The notes under the pieces were generated by a model that did not search any database, was not told where the DNA came from, and saw only the letters and a program-made list of their open reading frames with translations. Both the position numbers and the translations under genes were made by a program. A stretch of 64,000 bases of DNA. It comes from JABSSA01 sp039984715. Its GTDB lineage: Bacteria; Pseudomonadota; Alphaproteobacteria; Rhodobacterales; Rhodobacteraceae. Shown here one piece after another: positions 42,321-50,794 of this stretch (the stretch's first letter is position 1; the number at the start of each line of letters is the position of its first letter). Location: contig JBDWUA010000008.1 of the NCBI GenBank assembly GCA_039984715.1, positions 62,001 to 126,000 of the forward strand. The letters run 5' to 3'.

Positions 42321-42524
42321 CTAACCACGGAGCTCGACACAATTCATCTCGTAATAAACGAAAGACCAAGAAGCCGCCAATGCTAAGCCAAGGCAGAGGC
42401 AGGTCAAAGCGAGTCCTCTCCTGCTCATTTTCCAGAGTACAAAAGAGATTGCTATGAAAACGAGGGCAATTGCCCAACTTTCTAATTCAAAGAAAACAGA
42501 ACGGGTGCATTCATCGTAAGTCAT
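42321..42524 (-). CDS. Small membrane protein, unknown
   Basis: A 67-residue protein with two hydrophobic helices (WAIALVFIAISFVLWKM and LALTCLCLGLALAASWSFVYY) and charged ends. AAAGGA lies upstream of the ATG at 42524. It converges with the RTX-Hint gene, eight bases from its stop. I do not recognise a family. The hydrophobic pattern and ribosome site support a real gene moderately. Confidence 0.5.
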   Translation of the reverse strand: MTYDECTRSVFFELESWAIALVFIAISFVLWKMSRRGLALTCLCLGLALAASWSFVYYEMNCVELRG

Positions 42525-42692
42525 TTGGCACCGGATCCTTTGCAGTCACCCGGATGTTAGATACACCCGTTTTGGCGACACCGGAATTGTGAACTTTACC
42601 CTTCAACTCGAACACATAGCGCATAAAGCGTCGAAATCTGTTGCCTGTCTTTATCGAGCACCGGCAAAATCCATCTTGGGGTTGGTTGTAAA

Positions 42693-42932
42693 CTATCTAT
42701 CAAAATCGACTTTTTTAATGATAGCGATAAGGTTGAGGCATTGAACGATATACAAAGCCGCTATTGAAATATGGAGCGGCAAACGGATCGTATTGTAGAG
42801 TTGAACCGGTAGCCAAAAAACAATTACGATTGTCGAAAACAACAAGTATGCCGCGCCAATAAGAGCGTTCCATGAAACAAGCTTTGCTTGCCATTCGACT
42901 GCAAAACTTGGAGAAGTTAAAATCAATTTCAT
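42693..42932 (-). CDS. Small membrane protein, unknown
   Basis: About 79 residues (MKLILTSPSFAVEWQ start) with two hydrophobic helices (ALIGAAYLLFSTIVIVFWLP and SIAALYIVQCLNLIAII). A TTG four codons earlier is an alternative start; neither has an ideal ribosome site. I recognise no family. It lies 168 bases upstream of the other small membrane gene on the same strand. A longer reading in another frame over the same DNA (to 43071) has less protein-like composition. Confidence 0.4.
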   Translation of the reverse strand: MKLILTSPSFAVEWQAKLVSWNALIGAAYLLFSTIVIVFWLPVQLYNTIRLPLHISIAALYIVQCLNLIAIIKKVDFDR

Positions 42933-43467
42933 TGTGATAAACAATATCCTGACCGCATAGGGTCACAACATATTTCGCAAAGTCTGAAGTGTCTACAAAT
43001 CCGACACGTGCGGCCTTCACACGCCCGAAATTCCTGTTGTGAGCTGCCACACTGCGGGCAAGAACGCACATGGGTTAGGTGTCGGTCGTGAGCTGTTCTT
43101 TAATTGCTGCTAAAGCTCAAACGAATGGCCGTTGACGTTATTGGCAGAGGAAGCCGCATTTGATTATGCTTAAGGTTCTCCCGCATCAAACTGGCCCATT
43201 CCACAGTCACTCATTATTGACCGTCACACGAACCTGACCCAACCGTCACAGTTGGACCAAAATCAGAAAATAGGCCAAGCTGACGTTCGTGCAAAATGCA
43301 GCGAAGGTCCGCTCTGAGCCCAATCTACCGGATGCTGCAGAAGGCACAAAGGTCTGCTCTGCGATGAAATTTGCCATGTGAGTGTCCCAAAATGACCGAA
43401 TTTTGAGTGTCATCTATAGATCAGAACCATTGGCGTGCCGTCGCTCAAAAGATCACAAGGATAAACC
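42933..43467. other. Long region without a convincing gene
   Basis: About 530 bases in which no reading frame has convincing protein character. It contains a direct repeat AAGGTC(C/T)GCTCTG at 43304-43316 and 43349-43361, similar in style to short sequences scattered between genes in this group of bacteria. The promoter of the following membrane protein gene must be near its end. It may include remains of decayed genes. Confidence 0.4.
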
Positions 43468-44328
43468 ATGGACCGTGTAATCCTCGGTGTGCTGAGTTCA
43501 GGACCGCTTAAGTTCCTTGTTCTTTTGGCGACCATGGTAACCGGCGCGGTGCTTGCCAGTCGTTTGTTGACCGTTGACTTCAAGTTTCGTCGCGTGACCT
43601 ATTTTTGGTCCATGCAACTTCTGATCTTTGCGTTTGCGGTTCTGCAAATTGCCACTGTCTTCGTAACGCAAGCCGTCCATTACGGGCTTTTTGTTCCGTT
43701 CTGCCTATTGATCGCGTCAACCTATCTTTTGTTAGGTGCGGGAATCTACTTTGGGTCGGCGGCGCGTTCCAACCATATGAGCGGTGAGGCGACGTTCGCT
43801 TGGATTGCATTTGTCCCGTTGGCGAATCTTTGGCTGGTATTCAAGTCGGGCGAAACGAACCCGTACTGGTATTGGTATGAGCATGGAATAAAAGACGCGT
43901 TTATTGTCGCTGCTGCATTAATCCCAGGTGTATTGGCCTCGGAACTCTTGTCGGAGTTGGGTGAACGTCCGTGGTCGCAGGCTGCGTTAAATGCATTTGA
44001 AGAGAATGCCCAAGCTGTTGAAGACAAGGCTTTTTTAATGGCCCTGGGGATCAAGCAGAACGCAAGGTCGCCTTGCCCAACGGGCATGAAAGTCATCAAG
44101 GTCGATGCCAAAGACCAAGCGCTTCTTGTCCAATGCGCTGTCAAAACATCAGGGTTCTCTCGGCGCACCGCGCCCATTGATGCGTCCAAACAGACTCAAA
44201 ACATATGCGCTTCGAGACGTTTCCGAACCTTTCTCGACGAAGGCGGCGAGATATCTCTCAGCTATTCGTTGCGGAGAAACACAAAACCGCAGAACTTGTC
44301 GATCTTTGATGCGGACTGCGTCAGCTGA
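43468..44328 (+). CDS. Orphan membrane protein, unknown
   Basis: Protein of 286 residues with four or five membrane helices in the first 160 residues (FLVLLATMVTGAVLASRLL; MQLLIFAFAVLQIATVFVT; FCLLIASTYLLLGAGIYF; FAWIAFVPLANLWLVF; IVAAALIPGVLASELLSEL) and a soluble C-terminal part of about 120 residues. The FVPLANLWLVFKSGE stretch resembles the core of small inner-membrane proteins with a VPLxNxW motif, but no function follows. The C-terminal part has three spaced cysteines (CPTGMK, CAVKTS, CASRRF). It stands alone between two non-coding stretches. Confidence 0.65.
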   Translation: MDRVILGVLSSGPLKFLVLLATMVTGAVLASRLLTVDFKFRRVTYFWSMQLLIFAFAVLQIATVFVTQAVHYGLFVPFCLLIASTYLLLGAGIYFGSAARSNHMSGEATFAWIAFVPLANLWLVFKSGETNPYWYWYEHGIKDAFIVAAALIPGVLASELLSELGERPWSQAALNAFEENAQAVEDKAFLMALGIKQNARSPCPTGMKVIKVDAKDQALLVQCAVKTSGFSRRTAPIDASKQTQNICASRRFRTFLDEGGEISLSYSLRRNTKPQNLSIFDADCVS

Positions 44329-44740
44329 CTTCGACAAATCGAGTTGCGCTGACTAAGCAAAACGGACTTTCGAAACGGCCATTCCGACGACGGCTTTGTC
44401 CGCGTTGCCGACCTTGGAATAGTTCGCGGTGAAGGTCTGGTTTGGGTCAGATATGCTTGACGTTTGGGCTAATATTGCATGACGTGGTTCGTTGATAGGA
44501 TTCAGAAAATGCGCAGCATCGAGTCAAAGGTGCGCGACGTTCCACAAGAACGACAGGAACCGACTGACGTGCTGATCGATGGGCTCACGAATTTAACGAT
44601 GAGCAGACATCCAGATCGATTGCGCTTTATGGCCGAAGCTTTGATTGCACGGAGCTGCTTTGACTAGCGATCCAAAAGCCGATCCGTGCGCATCCGAAAT
44701 TCCAGTTGTCAGTCGCCCCAAAGGCGGGCATGAACAAAGC
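44329..44740. other. Region upstream of pdeM without a confident gene
   Basis: 412 bases. One reading frame, 44479-44667 on the plus strand, would encode 62 residues (MTWFVDRIQKMRSIESKVRD start) but has no ribosome site and no recognised family; I give it about 0.25. The rest shows no gene. This stretch is the right end of the DNA inserted between the helicase gene and pdeM. Confidence 0.4.
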
Positions 44741-45403
44741 ATGAACTCGTGTGCGTTTCAGTTTCAGGGGGTCCCCTTGCAGGCCTTGGGCTCGGGGGCG
44801 GTGTGGTGGGCCGAGCAGTCGATGTTGTGTGTGTCGGATCTGCATTTGGGCAAATCCGAGCGGATGTCGCGGCGCAGTGGGATTCCGGCACCGCCTTATG
44901 AGGTTCACGACACCTTATCGCGGCTTGAGGATGATATCGCGGCGACGCAAGCGCGGGTGGTGGTGTGTCTGGGCGACAGTTTTGATGATTTGGCCGCAGC
45001 GGCGGCGCTGCCCGAAGAGGCGCGGTTGTGGATTACGCGGTTGCAGGCTGGGCGGCGGTGGGTTTGGATCGAGGGCAATCACGATCCGGGGCCAATTGAT
45101 TTGGGCGGCGCGCATCTGGCTGAGATGGAGCTTGGGCCGCTGATCTTTCGCCATATTGCGCAAGCCGGTGCGCGGGGCGAAGTGTCGGGGCATTATCATC
45201 CCAAAGTGCAAGTGCCGACGCGGGCGCGTGTGATCTCGCGCCCTGCGGTGTTGGTGGATGACGACCGTATCATTTTGCCAGCCTATGGCACCTATACCGG
45301 AGGGCTGCGCAGTGATGATCCGGTCTTGGCCGGGTTGATGGGGCCAGAGGCGCGCGCGATTGTGACGGGCGCGCATCCGGTCATGGTGGCAATGCCGCGT
45401 TAA
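44741..45403 (+). CDS. pdeM: Ligase-associated DNA damage response endonuclease PdeM
   Basis: Protein of 220 residues of the calcineurin-like metallophosphoesterase family. The metal motifs are all present: SDLHLGK, CLGDSFDD, IEGNHDPGP and SGHYHPKV. PdeM is usually encoded next to the Lhr-type helicase or an ATP-dependent DNA ligase and is thought to act in repair. ATG 44741 gives the conserved MNSCAFQFQGVPLQAL start. The gene is clearly richer in G and C than the DNA just before it. Confidence 0.9.
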   Translation: MNSCAFQFQGVPLQALGSGAVWWAEQSMLCVSDLHLGKSERMSRRSGIPAPPYEVHDTLSRLEDDIAATQARVVVCLGDSFDDLAAAAALPEEARLWITRLQAGRRWVWIEGNHDPGPIDLGGAHLAEMELGPLIFRHIAQAGARGEVSGHYHPKVQVPTRARVISRPAVLVDDDRIILPAYGTYTGGLRSDDPVLAGLMGPEARAIVTGAHPVMVAMPR

Positions 45404-45404
45404 A

Positions 45405-45501
45405 GCGTTTCGCCTTTGAATTGAATCACCTGACGCTGCCTGAAATCAAAGATTTCAACGCGTCAGGTGATGCACGGCGTCTCAGATAAAAGACGAAACG
45501 C
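45405..45501. repeat. Nested inverted repeat between pdeM and folD
   Basis: Three nested arms: outer GCGTTTCG (45405-45412) with CGAAACGC (45494-45501); middle ATCACCTGACGC (45425-45436) with GCGTCAGGTGAT (45460-45471); inner TGAAATC (45441-45447) with GATTTCA (45451-45457). It fills the whole gap between two converging genes and probably terminates both. Its outer arms look like those of a dispersed palindromic repeat found between genes in Rhodobacteraceae. Confidence 0.75.
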
Positions 45502-45502
45502 G

Positions 45503-46402
45503 TTAGGCGGTCAGGTCTGTGGGTTCGTCCAAGCCTTTGGCGCGGCAACAGGCGGTGAGCGTGTTGGCCAGAAGGCAAGCGATGGTCATCGGCCCGACGC
45601 CGCCTGGCACCGGTGTGATTGCATTGGCCTTGGTTGAGGCGGCTGCAAAATCCACATCGCCCAGCAGTTTGGTTTTGCCGGGTTTGTCAGGATGCGGGAT
45701 GCGGGTGATGCCAACGTCGATCACGGTTGCGCCGGGTTTGACCCAATCGGCTTTGACCATTTCGGCGCGCCCGACGGCAGCGACAAGGATGTCGGCGCGG
45801 CTGCACACATCGGCCAAATCTTTGGTGCGCGAATGGGCAATCGTGACTGTACAATTGTCACGCAACAGCAATTGACCCATTGGTTTGCCAAACAGGTTCG
45901 AGCGGCCAATCACCACAGCGTTCAAGCCCGTCAGGTCACCCAATTCAGCGCGCAACAGCATGAGGCAGCCCAAAGGCGTGCACGACACCAGCCCTTGTTC
46001 GCCGCTGGCCAGCAGACCCGCATTGACCACGCTGAGGCCATCAACGTCTTTGGCAGGATCAATCCGCGCGACGACGGCACGTTCATTCAGGTGATCAGGC
46101 ACCGGGAACTGGCACAAGATGCCGTGGACGTTTGGATCAGCGTTCAGCGTGTCGATCAGTGCGAACAGATCCGCTTCGGAGACGTCTGCGGGCAATCTAT
46201 GTTCGAAGGACGCCATGCCAACTTCGACCGTTTGTTTGTGCTTGGCGGCGACGTAGACTTCGCTTGCTGGGTCTTCCCCAACCAGCACGACGGCAAGCCC
46301 GGGTGTGACGCCGTGCTGTTCCTTTAGGCGCGTGACATGTGCGGCGATCTGGTCACGCACATTGGCGGCAAAAGCTTTTCCGTCGATCCGTTTGGCTGTC
46401 AT
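45503..46402 (-). CDS. folD: Methylenetetrahydrofolate dehydrogenase / methenyl-THF cyclohydrolase
   Basis: Protein of 299 residues. It has the catalytic lysine region SEVYVAAKHKQ, the folate site LCQFPVPDHL, the NADP loop GRSNLFGKPMGQLL and the signature PVPGGVGPMTIACLL. It interconverts methylene-, methenyl- and 10-formyl-tetrahydrofolate. ATG 46402 has GGAGA upstream; the in-frame extension to 46552 is unrelated sequence. With fhs at 47134-48810 on the same strand it makes a one-carbon module. Confidence 0.95.
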   Translation of the reverse strand: MTAKRIDGKAFAANVRDQIAAHVTRLKEQHGVTPGLAVVLVGEDPASEVYVAAKHKQTVEVGMASFEHRLPADVSEADLFALIDTLNADPNVHGILCQFPVPDHLNERAVVARIDPAKDVDGLSVVNAGLLASGEQGLVSCTPLGCLMLLRAELGDLTGLNAVVIGRSNLFGKPMGQLLLRDNCTVTIAHSRTKDLADVCSRADILVAAVGRAEMVKADWVKPGATVIDVGITRIPHPDKPGKTKLLGDVDFAAASTKANAITPVPGGVGPMTIACLLANTLTACCRAKGLDEPTDLTA

Positions 46403-46487
46403 ACAATCGTCTCCGTCATTCGTTGTGGTTGGGCTTGTGACGCTGTTCCAGCGTTCCTTCAGGCAATTTTGGGCGAAAGGGAACCAC

Positions 46488-46521
46488 AAAAAAGCTGGCT
46501 TGCATTGGAAATGCAGCCAGC
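46488..46521 (-). terminator. Intrinsic terminator after the secreted unknown gene
   Basis: AATGCAGCCAGC (46510-46521) pairs with GCTGGCTTGCATT (46494-46506; one bulged base). On the minus strand the stem is followed by six T. It lies about 95 bases after the stop of the 46617-47087 gene and before folD, so folD needs its own promoter. Confidence 0.8.
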
Positions 46522-46616
46522 ACGAGCGCTTTTGCCCCCGGTCTTGGCCCACATCAGTGTCGCATTGCGATAGTCGTCAAAGAAGTGGGCCGTTATGATG
46601 TCTCCGTCAGGTGCGT

Positions 46617-47087
46617 TCAGTTGCGTTTGAATTCGACTTTGTGCGCCCAAGATTCACCGTCGGTGATGACCAGAGTGTCAAATTCCAACATTTGCAGCAG
46701 GTCATAGAATGTCGCGACGAACTGCAAACCTTGGTCCACAAAAATCGGGCTTTGGCGAATGTTCGATGTCATTTGGGCCATCACAGCGCGGGCGCGGTAA
46801 ATCGAGCTGAACACGTCGTCATCCAACCCGACAAGGATCAGTTCGCTTGACGCTTCGCCTTTGGCAAAGAACACAAAGCGCGGGCTTTCTGGTGCGGCAA
46901 GCTGCGCTTTGGTCAAGTTTGTCAGAAAGTCCACACGCACCCGTTTGTTGGCGGCACCCGCATCCCGAATTTGGCGGTCGAACACCTCGCTCGAGTTGAC
47001 TTGCGGATAATAGTACCCAACGTATTTGTCTTGTGCTGCGACGGATGTCGCCACAAAGCACAATGCGATTGCCAAAAGTCTGAACAT
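46617..47087 (-). CDS. Secreted protein of unknown function
   Basis: Protein of 156 residues with a signal peptide (MFRLLAIALCFVATSVAAQ) and a periplasmic domain of mixed helices and strands (DKYVGYYYPQVNSSEVFDR; FVFFAKGEASSELILVGLDD; GLQFVATFYDLLQMLEF). It resembles a conserved Rhodobacteraceae protein sometimes mislabelled as a molybdopterin biosynthesis protein; no catalytic motif is visible. It lies between fhs and folD with the same orientation, but the terminator after it argues against a role shared with folD. Confidence 0.75.
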   Translation of the reverse strand: MFRLLAIALCFVATSVAAQDKYVGYYYPQVNSSEVFDRQIRDAGAANKRVRVDFLTNLTKAQLAAPESPRFVFFAKGEASSELILVGLDDDVFSSIYRARAVMAQMTSNIRQSPIFVDQGLQFVATFYDLLQMLEFDTLVITDGESWAHKVEFKRN

Positions 47088-47133
47088 TCAATGATCCCCT
47101 GTCACTGCGGAGGGGTATCCTCCGCCTGTTTTT

Positions 47134-48810
47134 TTAAAACAGGCCTTCTATTTGGCCCGCTTCGTTGAGGTGGATGTTTTCAGCAGAAGGCACTCGTGGC
47201 AAGCCCGGCATGGTCATTATTTCCCCACACACGACGACGACAAAACCAGCCCCGGCGGACAATCGGACCTCGCGCACGGGGATAGAATGGCCTGTGGGGG
47301 CGCCGCGTACGTTTGGATCGGTTGTGAAACTGTATTGGGTTTTCGCCATGCAGACCGGCAAATGACCGTATCCTTGGTCTTCCCACAGCTTCAGCTGATC
47401 GCGGATCTTTTTGTCTGCCAATACTTCGTCAGCGCGGTAGATTTTCTTGGCAATTGTTTCAATCTTTTCAAAGAGTAACATGTCATCTTGATAGATCGGA
47501 GCAAAGTTTGCCACATCCGCATCCGCCAGTTCTGCGACACGTGTTGCAAGGTCGGCCGAGCCTTCGGAGCCCAGTTCCCAATGACGTGACAAGATGGCTT
47601 CGGCCCCTTGTTCGGCAACGAAATCTTTGACGGCCTGCACTTCGGCATCCGTGTCGGTCACAAAGTGGTTGATCGCAACAACAACGGGCACGCCAAAGGA
47701 CTTCACGTTTTCGATATGGCGTCCCAGATTGGGGCAACCGGCTTTCACAGCATCCACGTTTTCCGCACCAAGATCGGCTTTGGCCACGCCGCCGTTCATT
47801 TTCATCGCGCGCACAGTGGCCACAACTACCACGACAGAAGGCGCAAGACCGGCCTTGCGGCATTTAATGTTCATGAATTTTTCAGCGCCGAGATCAGCAC
47901 CAAAGCCTGCTTCGGTGACAACGTAATCCGCCAGTTTCAATGCGGTCGACGTCGCGATCACCGAATTACAGCCATGCGCGATATTGGCAAAGGGGCCGCC
48001 ATGCACAAAGGCTGGATTGTTTTCAAGCGTTTGCACGAGGTTGGGTTGCATCGCGTCCTTGAGCAACACAGTCATTGCGCCGTCGGCTTTGATATCGCGG
48101 CAAAAGACCGGTGTGCGATCACGGCGATAGGCGACGATCATATCCCCCAGACGTTTTTGCAGGTCTTCAAGGTTGTTGGCCAAACACAAGATCGCCATGA
48201 CCTCGGAAGCGACCGTAATATCAAACCCGCCTTCACGCGGAAAACCATTTGCCACGCCGCCCAAGGAACAGGTGATCTGACGCAGGGCGCGGTCGTTCAT
48301 ATCAACCACGCGGCGCCATTGAACACGGCGCACGTCGATTTCCTGTTCATTGCCCCAATAGATGTGGTTGTCGATCATGGCCGACAACAGCGAATGGGCC
48401 GATGTGATCGCGTGAAAGTCACCGGTGAAATGCAGGTTCATTTCTTCCATCGGAATGACTTGCGCGTAACCGCCCCCTGCAGCCCCGCCTTTCATGCCAA
48501 AGTTCGGCCCAAGCGAGGCTTCGCGGATGCAGATCATCGCCTTTTTGCCGATATGGTTCAGGCCATCGCCCAGACCAACAGTTGTTGTTGTCTTGCCTTC
48601 GCCAGCCGGTGTCGGGTTGATCGCAGTGACCAAGACCAGCTTGCCGTCTTTGCGATCCTGAACCGAATTGATAAAATCCTGACCGACTTTTGCTTTGTCA
48701 TGGCCATAGGGCAGCAAATGTTCGGTGGGGATGCCCAGTTTGTCGCCAATCTCTTGAATGGGCTTTTTCGAGGCTTCGCGGGCAATCTGAATGTCGCTCT
48801 TATAGGCCAT
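47134..48810 (-). CDS. fhs: Formate-tetrahydrofolate ligase
   Basis: Protein of 558 residues. It has the ATP-binding segment TPAGEGKTTTTVGLGDGL, GPNFGMKGGAAGGGYAQVIPM, the TGDFHAITSAHSLLSAMIDN region, and the C-terminal GAGFVVVVCGEIMTMPGLP. It makes 10-formyl-THF from formate, ATP and THF, feeding purines or running in reverse for formate release. ATG 48810 has GGAG upstream. Together with FolD it allows methyl or formate carbon, for example from marine methylated compounds, to enter or leave the folate pool. Confidence 0.96.
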   Translation of the reverse strand: MAYKSDIQIAREASKKPIQEIGDKLGIPTEHLLPYGHDKAKVGQDFINSVQDRKDGKLVLVTAINPTPAGEGKTTTTVGLGDGLNHIGKKAMICIREASLGPNFGMKGGAAGGGYAQVIPMEEMNLHFTGDFHAITSAHSLLSAMIDNHIYWGNEQEIDVRRVQWRRVVDMNDRALRQITCSLGGVANGFPREGGFDITVASEVMAILCLANNLEDLQKRLGDMIVAYRRDRTPVFCRDIKADGAMTVLLKDAMQPNLVQTLENNPAFVHGGPFANIAHGCNSVIATSTALKLADYVVTEAGFGADLGAEKFMNIKCRKAGLAPSVVVVVATVRAMKMNGGVAKADLGAENVDAVKAGCPNLGRHIENVKSFGVPVVVAINHFVTDTDAEVQAVKDFVAEQGAEAILSRHWELGSEGSADLATRVAELADADVANFAPIYQDDMLLFEKIETIAKKIYRADEVLADKKIRDQLKLWEDQGYGHLPVCMAKTQYSFTTDPNVRGAPTGHSIPVREVRLSAGAGFVVVVCGEIMTMPGLPRVPSAENIHLNEAGQIEGLF

Positions 48811-48988
48811 TATACTCTCCGTTGGCAGATGGGCGTCCGTATTTCCACTTGCATACGCGTGCCATCGCCCAAGCGTGAGATGCAATTCCGACATAAATGC
48901 ACGTAGTTGCGGCGACTTCGGACGTATTCGTTTCGCTTTGGAAACGCGGTGCGTCTATGGAAAACAAACTTGCGGTCTGTTGGAGGGC

Positions 48989-49588
48989 CTAAGCGCGCGC
49001 TGCATCCAGATGGGCCCACACGGGTTGATCCGGTATGTGCAGGCGCATCGTGTCCCCGATCGCAATACGACCTTCTGCGGCCACCCACGCGGTCACGCCA
49101 CGGATGTTCTTGGCCGCGGATTTAAACGCTTTGCCATGTCCGGGGTCCGCCGCTTCGATGCTACGGGCCGGGAATTGGCAAGGTCGGTTTTCCATATCAA
49201 TGCAAATCGTCGCCCCAGAGGACGCTTGCAGACGCGATGAGGGCGGCACATGTGTAAAGTTCGGGATACCGCGCAGCACGATAGATGCGCCCAAACGCGC
49301 CGGGTCAATTTGGTCCACGCCGATGGTGGCGGCAATCTGTTGCAGTTCTTCGTCGCTGATGATCGACAATTGCCGTTCATTGCGAATGGCCGTGCCTTCG
49401 GGATATTGCGATCTGACCCGCAGACAAGAGGCGCGCGTATGCCCGCCATGCACGGACCCTGCGACCCCTTCAAAGGTGAGATCCAGCGATTGCGCGGTCT
49501 CACTGCACAATTCGGTGCGGTCCGTTGTGTTTAGACTGCCCAACCACGTTATTTGAGCTTCGAAAGATGTGGGTTTTAGGGCGGGCAT
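48989..49588 (-). CDS. MOSC-domain protein
   Basis: Protein of 199 residues with the MOSC-type fold: SVHGGHTRASCLRVRSQYPE, LGASIVLRGIPNFTHVPPSSRL, and the conserved cysteine region ENRPCQFPARSI. MOSC domains bind or transfer sulfur for molybdenum cofactor enzymes; free-standing ones may serve molybdoenzymes of unknown kind. ATG 49588 has AGGAGA upstream. It is not linked to a visible molybdoenzyme. Confidence 0.8.
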   Translation of the reverse strand: MPALKPTSFEAQITWLGSLNTTDRTELCSETAQSLDLTFEGVAGSVHGGHTRASCLRVRSQYPEGTAIRNERQLSIISDEELQQIAATIGVDQIDPARLGASIVLRGIPNFTHVPPSSRLQASSGATICIDMENRPCQFPARSIEAADPGHGKAFKSAAKNIRGVTAWVAAEGRIAIGDTMRLHIPDQPVWAHLDAARA

Positions 49589-49921
49589 GGGCGTCTCCTG
49601 AAATCTGCCCGATCCTATCCCGAGACACACCGGATTTGCCACCGGTAAAACAACGCGCCCCGCCTTTGATCAAACCTCAGTTCACCGCAATTGGTTGCGC
49701 GCCCGTTTACGCAGCATCACATCAGGAAATGCCCTGTTCGTTTGTACATTCCCCTGTCCCGCCGATCCCACCTTCGCGAGGGCAATCCTTTGCCGGGATG
49801 TTTGGTGCCTTTTCTGGACTGAAACTGCTTAGCAGAGATTACCAGGTGCAAAGGAGCCATTGGATTGTCAGTTCAAACCGGATTACCTTCCTTGTTGAAA
49901 CTGCGTAACTGCGAGCCGTAA
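49589..49921. other. Intergenic region, 333 bases
   Basis: No supported gene. It must hold the divergent promoters of the MOSC and P-loop kinase genes. No operator or terminator stands out. Confidence 0.4.
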
Positions 49922-50443
49922 TTGAAAAAGATCATCATCACTGGGGCCAACGGCGTTGGGAAAAGTCACTTTGCCGCCAAGTTGTCGCGCGCCCGGCCTG
50001 ATGTTGAGCTGGTCTCTTTTGATGCCCTCAAGCTTGAGACTGGTTGGCAGCGCAGACCACGCTCTGAGATTGATGCCGACTTGATGAAAGAGGTCGAAAA
50101 AGACGCGTGGATACTTGAAGGGGGGCCAAGCCTTTTGCATCACGCTATTGGCCATGCAGACGCGATGGTTTGGTTGGACCCACCCGAACATGTCCGGGCA
50201 TGGCACCTTGCAAAGCGTCCGTGGCAGTCCTTTGGCAAAACCAGACCAGAGCTGCCCCCGGGAAACGTGGATTGGCCTTGGCAGCAGTATAAATTCGCCC
50301 TTGCAAGCCTCAAGAAAAGTTCAATGTTTCGCAAACATATCTCAGAAGTATTCTACGATGCAGATGCGGTTCGAAAATGGCGATGCCGGAACGAGAACGA
50401 GTGTCGCGCTGTGATTGATGAATGGGCCAAAGCTCAGGCTTAG
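49922..50443 (+). CDS. Small P-loop kinase-like protein (adenylate-kinase-like fold)
   Basis: Protein of 173 residues. The Walker A loop GANGVGKSHF lies at residues 8-17, so the TTG at 49922 must be the start or very close to it; no ATG is available. DAWILEGGPSLLHHAIGHADAMVWLDPPEHVRAWHLAKRPWQ is the lid/NMP-binding type region seen in topology-modulation (FlaR-like) kinases; residues are quoted to show the aromatic and basic pattern. Its substrate is unknown. No ribosome site is obvious and the gene stands alone, so expression may be low. Confidence 0.7.
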   Translation: MKKIIITGANGVGKSHFAAKLSRARPDVELVSFDALKLETGWQRRPRSEIDADLMKEVEKDAWILEGGPSLLHHAIGHADAMVWLDPPEHVRAWHLAKRPWQSFGKTRPELPPGNVDWPWQQYKFALASLKKSSMFRKHISEVFYDADAVRKWRCRNENECRAVIDEWAKAQA

Positions 50444-50794
50444 GCAGAGGTTGGTTCAAGAGGCGTTGCTTCAGGGCTTACGAAGGATGACAAATCCGCA
50501 CGAGGCGTTGCGAACGTTTGCGACTGTTTAATGATGTTTGCCAAAAATGCTGCGGACATCGCTGTACGCAAAAACAGTACCGGAAGCCCATACTTAGCAA
50601 GAAAAATCAATAGGATGCGCCTAGATCACGCGGCGTAATCGTTCGGCGTTCGGATGGAAGGGGTCGAGATGCAGCATTGGTTGACGCGTGTGTTCCCAAG
50701 GTTGGGACCCGCAACGTTGGCCGGATCGGAATGTGTTCGAAGCTTTGGTTTAAAACGGCCCCGCGCGTGGCGGGGCCGAATGCAATCTGTGTCT
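50444..50794. other. Gap downstream of the BCCT transporter with terminator
   Basis: 351 bases with no convincing gene. At 50757-50777 GGCCCCGC and GCGGGGCC form an 8-bp stem with a 5-base loop; read on the minus strand it is followed by GTTTT and probably terminates the transporter transcript. Confidence 0.6.

Noticed and set aside
42715..43071. A 118-residue reading frame on the minus strand overlapping the small membrane protein at 42693-42932
   Set aside because: Composition is not protein-like, no ribosome site was found, and the overlapping frame has a clearer two-helix pattern.
38417..44740. Prophage or integrative element between the helicase gene and pdeM
   Set aside because: No integrase, transposase, phage structural gene, tRNA target or flanking direct repeat is visible; it is better described as an accessory insertion of unknown mechanism.
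46459..46650. A 63-residue minus-strand reading frame between folD and the secreted unknown gene
   Set aside because: It runs through the terminator hairpin and has no ribosome site or family resemblance.
47608..48906. A 432-residue plus-strand reading frame inside fhs
   Set aside because: It is antisense to an unmistakable fhs gene; its His/Phe-rich composition is typical of a shadow frame.
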